Assembly: GCA_934646965.1 (NCBI GenBank)
Contig: CAKUEZ010000005.1
Location: 1-45,381, forward strand
Length of the DNA stretch: 45,381 nucleotides
Direction: 5' to 3'
DNA from: an uncultured Collinsella sp.
Lineage (GTDB): Bacteria; Actinomycetota; Coriobacteriia; Coriobacteriales; Coriobacteriaceae
Shown here: positions 31,406-38,953 of the stretch, one piece after another
Position numbering within the stretch: the stretch's first letter is position 1
Layout of the letters: every line of letters begins with the position of its first letter
Program-made: the position numbers and the translations under genes
Notes under the pieces: model-generated
What the model saw: the letters and a program-made list of their open reading frames with translations, nothing else
Databases searched by the model: none
What the model was told of the DNA's origin: nothing

Positions 31406-31997
31406 CCGTCCAGGTAATGCTTGCTACCGAGTCGCCGGTTTCAGGCTTATTCGCAGCGCTTGTGAGGTGGAAAATGTCGCGGGTGACGCGGGCGACGTGT
31501 CCGCTTGCCTTAAGCTTGATTTTGTCCTTGCCTCCCGTAATGCCCTGATAGCCCATGTCGAAGGCCGCGTTCTTGGAAAGATCGATGCCTGTCCCCTGCG
31601 TTGCAGCGTAGGCATCCTGGAGGTTGTCCGCAGGACCGACCTTAAAGTCGATGGAGTTTTGCGCAGAACCGGCCTTAGCGTCGGCGGCAATGGTCCAGGT
31701 GTTTGTGGCGTCGATCTTCATATTGGTAACGTGAATACCGTAGGCCGAGAGGTTGTCGATAGTGATGGCATCCTCAGAAGGGCACTGGAGCGTACCGTCG
31801 GCACTGGCGACAAACGGAATGACCGTCGGGGCCTTGAATGAAATGTTGTCGATTTCGGTCCTGACCCTGACGTCGGTGGTTCCAACACGTCCCTCTGCCA
31901 GAGCCGGCGTCGGTGCGGCGCCCATCGCAAGCATGAGCGCCAGCCCTGCGCCCACAGCGAGCGCCCTGGCTCCGTTCAGGTTCCTGGTGATGTCCAT
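31377..31997 (-). CDS. Secreted WxL-like surface protein (tentative)
   Basis: A 206-residue protein with signal peptide (ARALAVGAGLALMLAMGAAPTPALA) and an all-beta-looking mature domain. Its C-terminus, GDSVASITWTVEPGA, resembles the WxL motif that ends WxL-domain proteins, which bind peptidoglycan non-covalently; Val replaces Leu here. The start of the mature domain (ISFKAPTVIPFVASADG) also fits surface beta-sandwich proteins. I do not claim family membership beyond this resemblance. ATG 31997 has SD AAAGGAA. Its neighbours, a LAQTG protein and a large secreted protein, fit a surface complex. Confidence 0.55.
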   Translation of the reverse strand: MDITRNLNGARALAVGAGLALMLAMGAAPTPALAEGRVGTTDVRVRTEIDNISFKAPTVIPFVASADGTLQCPSEDAITIDNLSAYGIHVTNMKIDATNTWTIAADAKAGSAQNSIDFKVGPADNLQDAYAATQGTGIDLSKNAAFDMGYQGITGGKDKIKLKASGHVARVTRDIFHLTSAANKPETGDSVASITWTVEPGAHVAS

Positions 31998-32087
31998 GGT
32001 CGTTCCTTTCTATTCGTCGCGGGCCACTCCCGCGATGAGTGGACGAATACTGAGCGAGTCGCGTGCAGCGCCGCTGGGGCGGTGAAG

Positions 32088-32597
32088 CTAGCCTTCTGCC
32101 TGCTCCACCCGTACTTTGACGCGCGTGGGGTTGCCATGCTCGTCATGGGTCTTGGCATCGAGCGCCTGGATTTCAATGTAGGCCTCACCCTCCTCGATCT
32201 CCCCTGCGGGGCAGGTCTCAACCGTCTTGCCTGTCTCGACCACGCCGGATTCATAGATGGTCTTGTCGTTTTGAATGACACGGAAGCGCTGGGGGAACTT
32301 GTTGTCTGAGGTGTTCTGCACGTTGACGCGCAGCTGGCCGTCTTTCTGTAGCTGAGCGACCGGCGCGACCGAGATCGTCATCATGTTGTCGCGGACGATG
32401 GCGTCGAGCTCATCTTGGATTTCCTGGCGCGTTTTGCCCTCGGCCGTCGTAACCGAAGCACCCGCCTCGGGTACGGGTTGCGATTGCCAGACGTACAGCC
32501 CTACGGCGACAAGGGCACAGGCGATAGCCAGGCAGGCAATGATGAGCTTCTTGCGATGTCCCGGACCCGTGGGCCGGGGTGGCTTCTTCGCGCTCAT
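32088..32597 (-). CDS. Membrane-anchored extracytoplasmic protein, unknown family
   Basis: A 169-residue protein with a basic N-terminus (KKPPRPTGPGHRKK), one transmembrane helix (LIIACLAIACALVAVGLYVW, 18-37) and an external domain of short strands (GQLRVNVQNTSDNKFPQRFRV, GVVETGKTVETCPAG, EAYIEIQALDA). The external part reads like a beta-sandwich accessory domain. It overlaps the preceding gene by ATGA, and comes 90 nt before the WxL-like gene. No function is assigned. Confidence 0.7.
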   Translation of the reverse strand: MSAKKPPRPTGPGHRKKLIIACLAIACALVAVGLYVWQSQPVPEAGASVTTAEGKTRQEIQDELDAIVRDNMMTISVAPVAQLQKDGQLRVNVQNTSDNKFPQRFRVIQNDKTIYESGVVETGKTVETCPAGEIEEGEAYIEIQALDAKTHDEHGNPTRVKVRVEQAEG

Positions 32598-32890
32598 GCG
32601 GCATCCTTGGCGGTGTAGACGCGCGCAAACGTGGATGGGTCTGCTCCAAAGAGCATGTGGAGCATAAGGCGGCGCGAGTAGACAAGCTCATCGAAGTTGG
32701 GAGGGAGCTCGATGTCGTGGATGCGTGCGATGTGGTGGGCGAGTGCCGAGAATGACTCAGGGTCGCAGATCACATCGGTGGTGACGTGGTAGACCGTCGT
32801 ATCGGGGAATGCCTCTTCTTCGAAAGGCAGGAGATAGGGGTCGTCGTCGACTTCGATGGCGATGCCATACTGGGGCCAGTAATATGCCAT
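32594..32890 (-). CDS. 98-residue cytoplasmic protein with nuclease-fold resemblance
   Basis: First gene of the surface operon, with strong SD (GGGAGG). No signal peptide or membrane helix. The pattern YGIAIEVDDDPY, then TTVYHVTTDVICDPESFSALAHHIAR resembles the E-containing strand and following strand-helix of DUF559/Vsr-like folds; compare VAIECQGKASH and YDVLLLTHRQISDEDRFRAI in the protein at 3747-4874. It lacks an evident catalytic Lys, so it may be a non-catalytic relative or a chance match. Confidence 0.55.
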   Translation of the reverse strand: MAYYWPQYGIAIEVDDDPYLLPFEEEAFPDTTVYHVTTDVICDPESFSALAHHIARIHDIELPPNFDELVYSRRLMLHMLFGADPSTFARVYTAKDAA

Positions 32891-33236
32891 GGGAACCTCC
32901 CTGCTTCTGGGGCCAAAACTTCTATTGGTTTTGGCTGTCGATGCCGACCGTATCAGCCGCTACTTGACCAATTTCTGACCAAATGCTTGACGGATTGCCG
33001 TCTTTGCAGGTAAAAGGCGGTAAAAATTACTTCAACTTTTTTCGAGCGACAATTATGCGATCGTTGGCGGCTGAGCGATATGTGTCAAAAACATCGTCTG
33101 CCGAGGAAATCAAGCCGCTTGCCGAATTGCATGAACGTAAAAATCGCCAATTATGGAGACGGTCTCGAACACGTCGACGAAACGATGCGGTAACATCTCC
33201 CTGCAAACACTGTAGTTAGCTAAAGGGGGAGTTCGC
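32891..33236. promoter_or_regulatory. 346-bp divergent control region
   Basis: Separates the surface operon (left) from the lactate dehydrogenase operon (right). Near the left edge CCAAAAC (32913-32919) pairs with GTTTTGG (32928-32934). Three related heptamers, TTGACCA (32964-32970), CTGACCA (32975-32981) and TTGACGG (32987-32993), repeat every 11-12 bp, and GACGG/CCGTC (32989-32993, 32998-33002) forms a small hairpin. No protein frame is convincing. These are operator or promoter candidates only. Confidence 0.4.
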
Positions 33237-34838
33237 GTGTCTGCAACCATCAAACCCTTCACCGACGAGTTCGAAGAGTATGGCCGCGATGAATCTCGCG
33301 CATCGGGCGAGGCCTCGAGTATCTCGTTTCCGACAACGGAAGACGAGGTTCGCACCATTTTGGAAAAGCTCCATGCCGAGTGTGTCCCGGTAACGGTTCA
33401 GGGCGCCCGAACCGGTCTTGCCGCCGGCGCCGTGCCCCACGGCGGGCATATCCTCAACACTTCCCGTATGAATCGCTACCTTGGTCTTCGCCGCGATGAA
33501 CAGGGCCGCTTTCTGCTGCGCGTGGAGCCGGGTGTTGTGCTCTCGGAGCTGCGCAAGCAGCTGGGCAAGAAGGTGCTGCCGACTGTTGGCTGGAACCAGG
33601 CATCGCTTGAGGCTTACGAGGAGTTCCAGGAGGCCCCCGAGCAATTCTTTCCTACCGATCCCACCGAGGCATCTGCCTGCCTGGGAGGCATGGCGGCGTG
33701 CAACGCTTCCGGCGCCCGCAGCTATGCCTATGGCCCCATGCGGCCGCACGTTACGGGTCTTCATGTCGCGCTGACCGACGGTGACCTGCTCGAGCTTCAC
33801 CGCGGCGAGGTTTTTGCACAGGGTCGTCGCCTTTCGCTTGTCACGGCGCAGGGCCGCGCGCTCGAGCTCGATCTTCCCGGCTACATCATGCCCAAGACCA
33901 AAAATGCCTCGGGCTATTTCGTCGCGGACGATATGGATGCCATCGATTTGTTTATCGGCGCGTGCGGCACGCTTGGCGTTATCACCGAGCTCGAGATTGC
34001 CCTGCAGGCGGCGCCTGCGGTCGTTTGGGGTGTGAGCTGCTTTTTCGATAGCGAAGACAAGGCCGTGTCCTTTACCGATTCCGTGCGTCCCGTCCTGTCC
34101 CACGCAGCCGCCATCGAGTATTTCGATGCCGGGGCTCTCGATATCCTGCGTCGCCAGCGCGAGCAGTCGACGGCGTTTGCCTCGCTTCCCGCGCTCAACG
34201 ACGATGCAAAGGTTTGCGTTTACGTGGAGCTCGACTGCGATGACGAGGCCCAGGCAACCGAGGAACTGTACCACCTGGGATGGGTGCTGGAGCTCGCGGG
34301 CGGTCGCGACGACGCGACATGGGTCGCGCGCACCGAAGTAGATCGCGAGTGCCAGCGATTCTTCCGCCACGCAGTGCCCGAGAGCGTCAACATGCTTATC
34401 GACGAGCGCCGCCGCACGGACCCCACCATTACCAAGTTGGGCTCTGACATGTCGGTGCCCAATGCACGCTTGGCAGATGTCGTGGCCCTCTATCGCAAAA
34501 CGCTGGCTGAAAGCGGGCTTGAGTCTGCTGCTTGGGGACACATCGGCAACAACCACCTGCACGTGAACATTCTGCCGCGCGATGCGCAGGACTACCGTCG
34601 CGGCGGAGAGCTCTTTGCGCAGTGGGCTTCCGAGGTCACGGCCATGGGCGGCGCCGTCTCCGCCGAGCACGGCGTCGGCAAGATCAAGGCGGGCTTTTTG
34701 GAGACGATGTACGGCCACGACGCCATGGTCGAGTCGGCACGGCTCAAGCTCCAGCTCGATCCTGCCGGGCAGCTGGGCCGCGGCAACTTGTTTGCGGAGA
34801 AGCTCTTGGATGAACTCGTCCAGAAAGGGGGCGCGTAA
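33237..34838 (+). CDS. FAD-linked lactate dehydrogenase (GlcD/LctD-type), partner of Etf
   Basis: A 533-residue flavoprotein of the FAD-binding type 4 oxidase family. The PCMH-type FAD domain includes VPVTVQGARTGLAAGAVPHGG, ACLGGMAACNASGARSYAYG and FIGACGTLGVITE; the C-terminal FAD-oxidase domain has GHIGNNHLHVNILP and VSAEHGVGKIK with the active-site histidines. Because etfB and etfA follow within 2 nt and 0 nt, it probably forms an Ldh-EtfAB complex like LctBCD of acetogens, which drives lactate oxidation by NAD+ with the help of reduced ferredoxin. Other 2-hydroxy acids remain possible. GTG 33237 is chosen with SD AAAGGGGGA. Confidence 0.85.
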   Translation: MSATIKPFTDEFEEYGRDESRASGEASSISFPTTEDEVRTILEKLHAECVPVTVQGARTGLAAGAVPHGGHILNTSRMNRYLGLRRDEQGRFLLRVEPGVVLSELRKQLGKKVLPTVGWNQASLEAYEEFQEAPEQFFPTDPTEASACLGGMAACNASGARSYAYGPMRPHVTGLHVALTDGDLLELHRGEVFAQGRRLSLVTAQGRALELDLPGYIMPKTKNASGYFVADDMDAIDLFIGACGTLGVITELEIALQAAPAVVWGVSCFFDSEDKAVSFTDSVRPVLSHAAAIEYFDAGALDILRRQREQSTAFASLPALNDDAKVCVYVELDCDDEAQATEELYHLGWVLELAGGRDDATWVARTEVDRECQRFFRHAVPESVNMLIDERRRTDPTITKLGSDMSVPNARLADVVALYRKTLAESGLESAAWGHIGNNHLHVNILPRDAQDYRRGGELFAQWASEVTAMGGAVSAEHGVGKIKAGFLETMYGHDAMVESARLKLQLDPAGQLGRGNLFAEKLLDELVQKGGA

Positions 34839-34840
34839 CC

Positions 34841-35656
34841 ATGAGCGATTTCCATATGGTGGTGTGCGTCAAGGCAGTGCCCGGAAGCACCGAGGTCAAG
34901 ATGGACCCCAAGACCAATACCATCGTGCGTGATGGCAAGCAGGCGGTCATTAACCCGTTCGACGCAAGCGCCCTGGAATGCGCGCTGGCGTTGAAGGACG
35001 ACTTTATCGGCTTTGGCATGGACGTACGTGTGACGGTGGTGTCGATGGGCATTCCCGCGACCGAATCGCTGCTGCGCGACTGCATCGCCCGCGGCGCCGA
35101 CGACGCGCTGCTGCTGACCGACCGCGCCTTTGCGGGCGCCGATACCCTTGCCACCACCTATGCCCTCAAGTGCGGTATCGAGGCGCTCGATGAAGACTTT
35201 GACCTGCTCATCTGCGGCAAGATGGCGGTGGACGGCGATACGGCCCAGATTGGTCCCGAGCTTGCCGGAGCTTTTGAGATTCCCTGCGTGACCGACGTGA
35301 GTTGCGTGCAGAGCGCGGGCTTTACGACCTGCGGCTCGCTGGCGCTCGTCCACGGTTGCGATGCCGGTGAGGAGACAGTCTATCTGGAGATGCCGTGCGC
35401 GATGACGACCGCTAAGGAGATCGGCCAGCTGCGCATGCCGAGTATTGCCGGCATACGTGCGGCCGAGGATGCGGACGTGCGCGTGGTTAATGCTGCCGAC
35501 GTGCATGCCGACCCCGCGCGCTGCGGTCTTGCCGGCTCGCCGACGCAGGTCGTGCGCTCGTTTGTGCCCGACCGCGACCAAACGTGTGAGGCTGTTGAGG
35601 GAACGGCGTCCGAGCAGGCGGCAAAACTTGCCAAGATTATCGAGGGGATGGCATAG
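34841..35656 (+). CDS. etfB: Electron-transfer flavoprotein subunit beta
   Basis: A 271-residue EtfB. It shows MVVCVKAVPGSTEVKMDP, VINPFDASALECALAL, the VTVVSMGIPATESLLRDCIARGADDALLLTDRAFAGADTLATTYAL region that holds the electron-bifurcating FAD in confurcating Etfs, ICGKMAVDGDTAQIGPELA, and the recognition loop area toward the C-terminus. It overlaps nothing but starts 2 nt after the dehydrogenase stop and ends directly before etfA. Confidence 0.92.
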   Translation: MSDFHMVVCVKAVPGSTEVKMDPKTNTIVRDGKQAVINPFDASALECALALKDDFIGFGMDVRVTVVSMGIPATESLLRDCIARGADDALLLTDRAFAGADTLATTYALKCGIEALDEDFDLLICGKMAVDGDTAQIGPELAGAFEIPCVTDVSCVQSAGFTTCGSLALVHGCDAGEETVYLEMPCAMTTAKEIGQLRMPSIAGIRAAEDADVRVVNAADVHADPARCGLAGSPTQVVRSFVPDRDQTCEAVEGTASEQAAKLAKIIEGMA

Positions 35657-36862
35657 ATGAGCGGACTGATTATCGATAGCGAAGCCTGTATCGGCTGCGG
35701 TCGCTGCGTTCGCGCCTGCGCCTCGAGCGGCATTGTGGTGGAGGGGGAGCGCCCCAATCGCTGTGCCCACGTAACCGACGGCTGCATCCTGTGCGGTGGG
35801 TGCGTCGACGCCTGTCCCGTCAACGCCATCTCGATCGAGCGCGACGAGGCTATCGGCGCGGCGGACCTTGACGCATATCGAGACATTTGGGTATTCGTGC
35901 AGACTGACGAACACGATGCCGTGGCGCCCGTGGCCTACGAGCTCATAGGCAAGGGGCGTGAACTTGCCGATGCTCGCGGCTGCCGCCTGGTGGCACTGGT
36001 AGGTATGGGCCCCGAGGGCTCGCTCAGGGATCTGGAGCATCTGGTTTGTGCCGGCGCCGACGAGGTCCTGGTCTGTCGCGACGAGCGTCTGCGCCAGAAC
36101 GACGCGGAGGGCTACGCTCGCCTTATCTGTGATTTGGTGGCCGAGCACAAGCCCGAGGCCATTCTGTACGGCGCGACCGCCTTTGGCCGCGAGCTGGCGC
36201 CTGGCGTTGCCGTGCGCTTGCAGACGGGCCTCACGGCCGACTGCACCGTGCTTTCGATGGACGCGGAGACGGGTCTGCTGCAGCAGACGCGCCCGGCGTT
36301 TGGTGGCAACCTCATGGCCACCATCATTTGCCCCAATCACCGTCCGCAGATGGCAACGGTGCGTCCCGGCATCTTTAAGGCTCCCGACTTCGACTACAGC
36401 CGTTCCGGCACGATCACCCAGGTATCGCTTGCAGAAGGCGTCAAGGCCCGTGTCGAGATCTCGATTCCTGCCGAGGAATGGGGGCAGCAGGCCTCGATTG
36501 CCGATGCCGAGCGTCTAGTCGTAGTGGGCCGCGGTATCGGCTCCAAGAAAAACTTGCCTCTGATGCGAAAACTCGCCGAGGCTCTGGGCGCCGAGCTTGG
36601 CTGCACGCGCCCCGTGGTGGAGGCCGGCTGGCTGGAGTATCGCCATCAGATTGGCCAGACGGGCGTATCGGTCTCGCCCAAGCTCCTCGTGAGCATCGGT
36701 GTCTCGGGCGCCATCCAGCATCTCGCCGGCATCGGTGGGGCGGAGTGCATCATCGCCATCAATGAGGACCCGGATGCCCCCATCTTTGGCGCCGCCCAGT
36801 ACAAGGTTGTCGGCGACGCCGTCGAGGTCGTCGAGGAGCTGCTGGCCCAGCTTGAGCGCTAG
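35657..36862 (+). CDS. etfA: Electron-transfer flavoprotein subunit alpha with ferredoxin domain
   Basis: A 401-residue EtfA fused to an N-terminal 2x[4Fe-4S] ferredoxin domain (CIGCGRCVRACASSG, then CILCGGCVDACPVN). The rest is the Etf alpha fold, with LVGMGPEGSLRDLEHLVCAGADEV and the C-terminal FAD domain (VVGRGIGSKKNL, RPVVEAGWLEYRHQIGQTG, SIGVSGAIQHLAG, AINEDPDAPIF). The first motif spaces its fourth cysteine as CASSG, where CP is usual. The ferredoxin module is what distinguishes LctC-type subunits and would deliver ferredoxin electrons to the complex. Its 3' end overlaps the convergent HD gene by 4 nt. Confidence 0.92.
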   Translation: MSGLIIDSEACIGCGRCVRACASSGIVVEGERPNRCAHVTDGCILCGGCVDACPVNAISIERDEAIGAADLDAYRDIWVFVQTDEHDAVAPVAYELIGKGRELADARGCRLVALVGMGPEGSLRDLEHLVCAGADEVLVCRDERLRQNDAEGYARLICDLVAEHKPEAILYGATAFGRELAPGVAVRLQTGLTADCTVLSMDAETGLLQQTRPAFGGNLMATIICPNHRPQMATVRPGIFKAPDFDYSRSGTITQVSLAEGVKARVEISIPAEEWGQQASIADAERLVVVGRGIGSKKNLPLMRKLAEALGAELGCTRPVVEAGWLEYRHQIGQTGVSVSPKLLVSIGVSGAIQHLAGIGGAECIIAINEDPDAPIFGAAQYKVVGDAVEVVEELLAQLER

Positions 36863-37671
36863 GCACGCGCTAGCCAGCGGCGCATCTCGTCCTTAAGGCG
36901 GCTCCAGGTTGCCTGCGTGGCGGGGTCGGTAAAGGGTTGTGTGATGCCAAAGGGCGCGTCGAGCAGGCGGTAGATATCGCCCTGCTTGCGCGCCAGCGCG
37001 CGGCTTGCCGGATAGACGAGCTCAAACATAAAGCAGATGAGTCCCACCAGGTAGTCCGCGGGCTCATCGCGCTCATCACGCGCGACGCAGCGATGCTCGC
37101 CAAAGGCGGCAAGCGCCGGTGCCGAGAAGTGGCTGGCAAGAAACGTGTCCTCATCCACTTTGAGGACGGTGTCGACGGCGCTGTCGGCGATGGTGCGCAT
37201 AATGTCGATCTTGTCGCCGTCGCGCACGATATCGCAGAAGTTCCGCGTGCGGGTGTCAAGCTGTGTGGGTAGACGGAAATCACTGTGATAGGCAATGCTC
37301 GCGCGGATGAGCTTGTCTTCCGACGGGCTGTCTATAAACTCGCGGATGCTCGTTGTGGCGGGTGCGTCGGCGGGATTCTCGCCAAAGAGGACCTCGACGC
37401 CCAGCGCCGCATGGCTCATGCTCTCGGCGTCCTTAAAGGTGTCCCAGCGGCGCAGCTGCTCAAAGCGGCCCATATCGTGTAGCAGACCGCACAACCATGC
37501 CAAGTCAATATCTTCTGGCGACCAGCCCTGCTCGCGCGCTACGGCATCGCATGCCTCGGCCACGTGGTACGTGTGCTCGATTTTGAGTGCGATGCGCGGG
37601 TTGGTGGCGTCGTAGGCATCGGTGTAGCTTTTGAAGGCCGCGCGCGCCCGGTCTCGATCGATAGCTGTCAT
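36859..37671 (-). CDS. HD-domain phosphohydrolase
   Basis: A 270-residue protein with an HD metal-dependent phosphohydrolase domain: ALKIEHTYHVAEAC, WLCGLLHDMGRFEQ (HD pair), SHAALGVEVLF, IAYHSDFRL and IVRDGDKIDIMR. Substrate unknown; such stand-alone proteins are usually nucleotidases or nucleotide phosphohydrolases. Start ATG 37671 has SD AGGAAG. It overlaps etfA tail to tail by 4 nt, with no room for a terminator, so read-through in either direction would create antisense RNA. Confidence 0.88.
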   Translation of the reverse strand: MTAIDRDRARAAFKSYTDAYDATNPRIALKIEHTYHVAEACDAVAREQGWSPEDIDLAWLCGLLHDMGRFEQLRRWDTFKDAESMSHAALGVEVLFGENPADAPATTSIREFIDSPSEDKLIRASIAYHSDFRLPTQLDTRTRNFCDIVRDGDKIDIMRTIADSAVDTVLKVDEDTFLASHFSAPALAAFGEHRCVARDERDEPADYLVGLICFMFELVYPASRALARKQGDIYRLLDAPFGITQPFTDPATQATWSRLKDEMRRWLARA

Positions 37672-37797
37672 AATGACTTCCTAAAAAGTTGTGTCTTTCG
37701 ATCCGGTGGCAATTGTAGGTGAACTCGGTTGCTGCCGGATGATGATTCTGACGTGTCGCTGCATGCGGCTCGGAGACCTTGTCGGGATAAGGAGCGT

Positions 37798-38490
37798 ATG
37801 GTGCTCAAAATCGTTAGAACCGTCTGGCCGGTGATGCTTACCTATGTTGCAATAGGCGCGCCGTGCGGAATGATCATGGGGCAGTCGGGAATGGAACCCT
37901 GGATGGTCTTTGCCCTGAGCAGCACGTTTGTGACGGGCAGCGGCCAGTTTATGATCTGCAACCTGTGGCTGGCGGGCGTACCGGCACCTTCGATTATCGC
38001 GAGCGTCGCCGCCATTTCCTCGCGTTTTGCACTTTATTCGGCATCGCTTGCCCCGCATCTGAAGGGCGCCTCGAAGCGTCAGACGCTGGCGGTCACCGCG
38101 ACGCTTACCGAAGAGGCGTACGGCATCTCGCTAGCCAATTTGGTCGAGAAGGACGACTGGGGCCCGCGCGAGTCCTTCGTGCTCAACGTGATCCTTATCG
38201 CAACATGGGGCGTCTCGTGCACGGCGGGTGCTGTCGCCGGCGCTGCCATCGATGTGCCCACCGCTATTGCAGGTTTTGTCTGCACATCGCTCTTTATCTG
38301 CCTGCTCTTTTCGCAGCGTCTGTCGCGCGGCAACGTTGTGGCTGCCGTTTTGGCTGCGGTGTCGGTCGCCATATGCAAGTTCTTGGGGTGGGCGAATGTC
38401 GCCGTGCCGGCAAGCGTGCTCGTCGGTGTTGCCGCGGCGCTTGTGTGCGATGCCATCTTTGATGGAAGGGGTGCCCGCGATGTCCGTTAA
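37798..38490 (+). CDS. azlC: AzlC-family branched-chain amino acid exporter, large subunit
   Basis: A 230-residue membrane protein with the AzlC pattern: VWPVMLTYVAIGAPCGMIMG, GSGQFMICNLWLAG, FALYSASLAPHLKG and TLTEEAYGISL. With AzlD it exports branched-chain amino acids or analogues. The SD AAGGAG is only 3 nt from the ATG at 37798 and 6 nt from GTG at 37801, so the latter may be the true start. It overlaps azlD by 11 nt. Confidence 0.88.
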   Translation: MVLKIVRTVWPVMLTYVAIGAPCGMIMGQSGMEPWMVFALSSTFVTGSGQFMICNLWLAGVPAPSIIASVAAISSRFALYSASLAPHLKGASKRQTLAVTATLTEEAYGISLANLVEKDDWGPRESFVLNVILIATWGVSCTAGAVAGAAIDVPTAIAGFVCTSLFICLLFSQRLSRGNVVAAVLAAVSVAICKFLGWANVAVPASVLVGVAAALVCDAIFDGRGARDVR

Positions 38491-38803
38491 CGAGTTTCTG
38501 GTCCTGTGGCTGTCGTCGTGGGCGGCCATCGCGTTCTTCCGCATTGCCCCGGCATTTGTCCTGCGTGGGCGTACCTTGTCGCTCCGCGTCACCGAGGCAC
38601 TGGGCTACATCCCGCCCGCTGCCTTTGCGGCGCTGGTCGCCAATGATCTGGTGAGCCCCGGTGCGTTCGACGCGGGACTCTGGCCGGGGTTGGTCCCCTG
38701 GATCGCAGCGGCCGGCGTCGTGGCGGTGGCAATCAAGACAAAGTCGATGCTGTGGTGCTGCGTCTCGGGCATCGTGCTCTATATCGTCTTGAGCCTTATA
38801 TAA
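38480..38803 (+). CDS. azlD: AzlD-family branched-chain amino acid exporter, small subunit
   Basis: A 107-residue membrane protein with three to four helices, starting MSVNEFLVLWLSSWAAIAF and showing the AzlD-like RVTEALGYIPPAAFAALVAND. ATG 38480 sits behind GGAAGGGG within the end of azlC, so both are coupled. The small size and the overlap with azlC identify it. A GGCGCC hairpin (38808-38822) follows without a T-run. Confidence 0.88.
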   Translation: MSVNEFLVLWLSSWAAIAFFRIAPAFVLRGRTLSLRVTEALGYIPPAAFAALVANDLVSPGAFDAGLWPGLVPWIAAAGVVAVAIKTKSMLWCCVSGIVLYIVLSLI

Positions 38804-38953
38804 GGGTGGCGCCGCGGGCGCCGAATTCCGTTCCATCCCAACTTGCCGAATTTCTCATCGAGCGGGCCAATTTCTTCTGGTACCATGGTCAAACTTTACT
38901 GTAGCAAAGCATGACGTGGGCTTTTGTGCCCCGTCAGCGGAAATGGGGGTTTC

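Noticed and set aside
33216..34718. 500-codon open frame antisense to the lactate dehydrogenase gene
   Set aside because: High G+C creates long antisense frames; the protein is low-complexity and the sense gene is unambiguous.
34592..36340. 582-codon open frame antisense to etfB/etfA
   Set aside because: Antisense shadow of two clearly identified genes.
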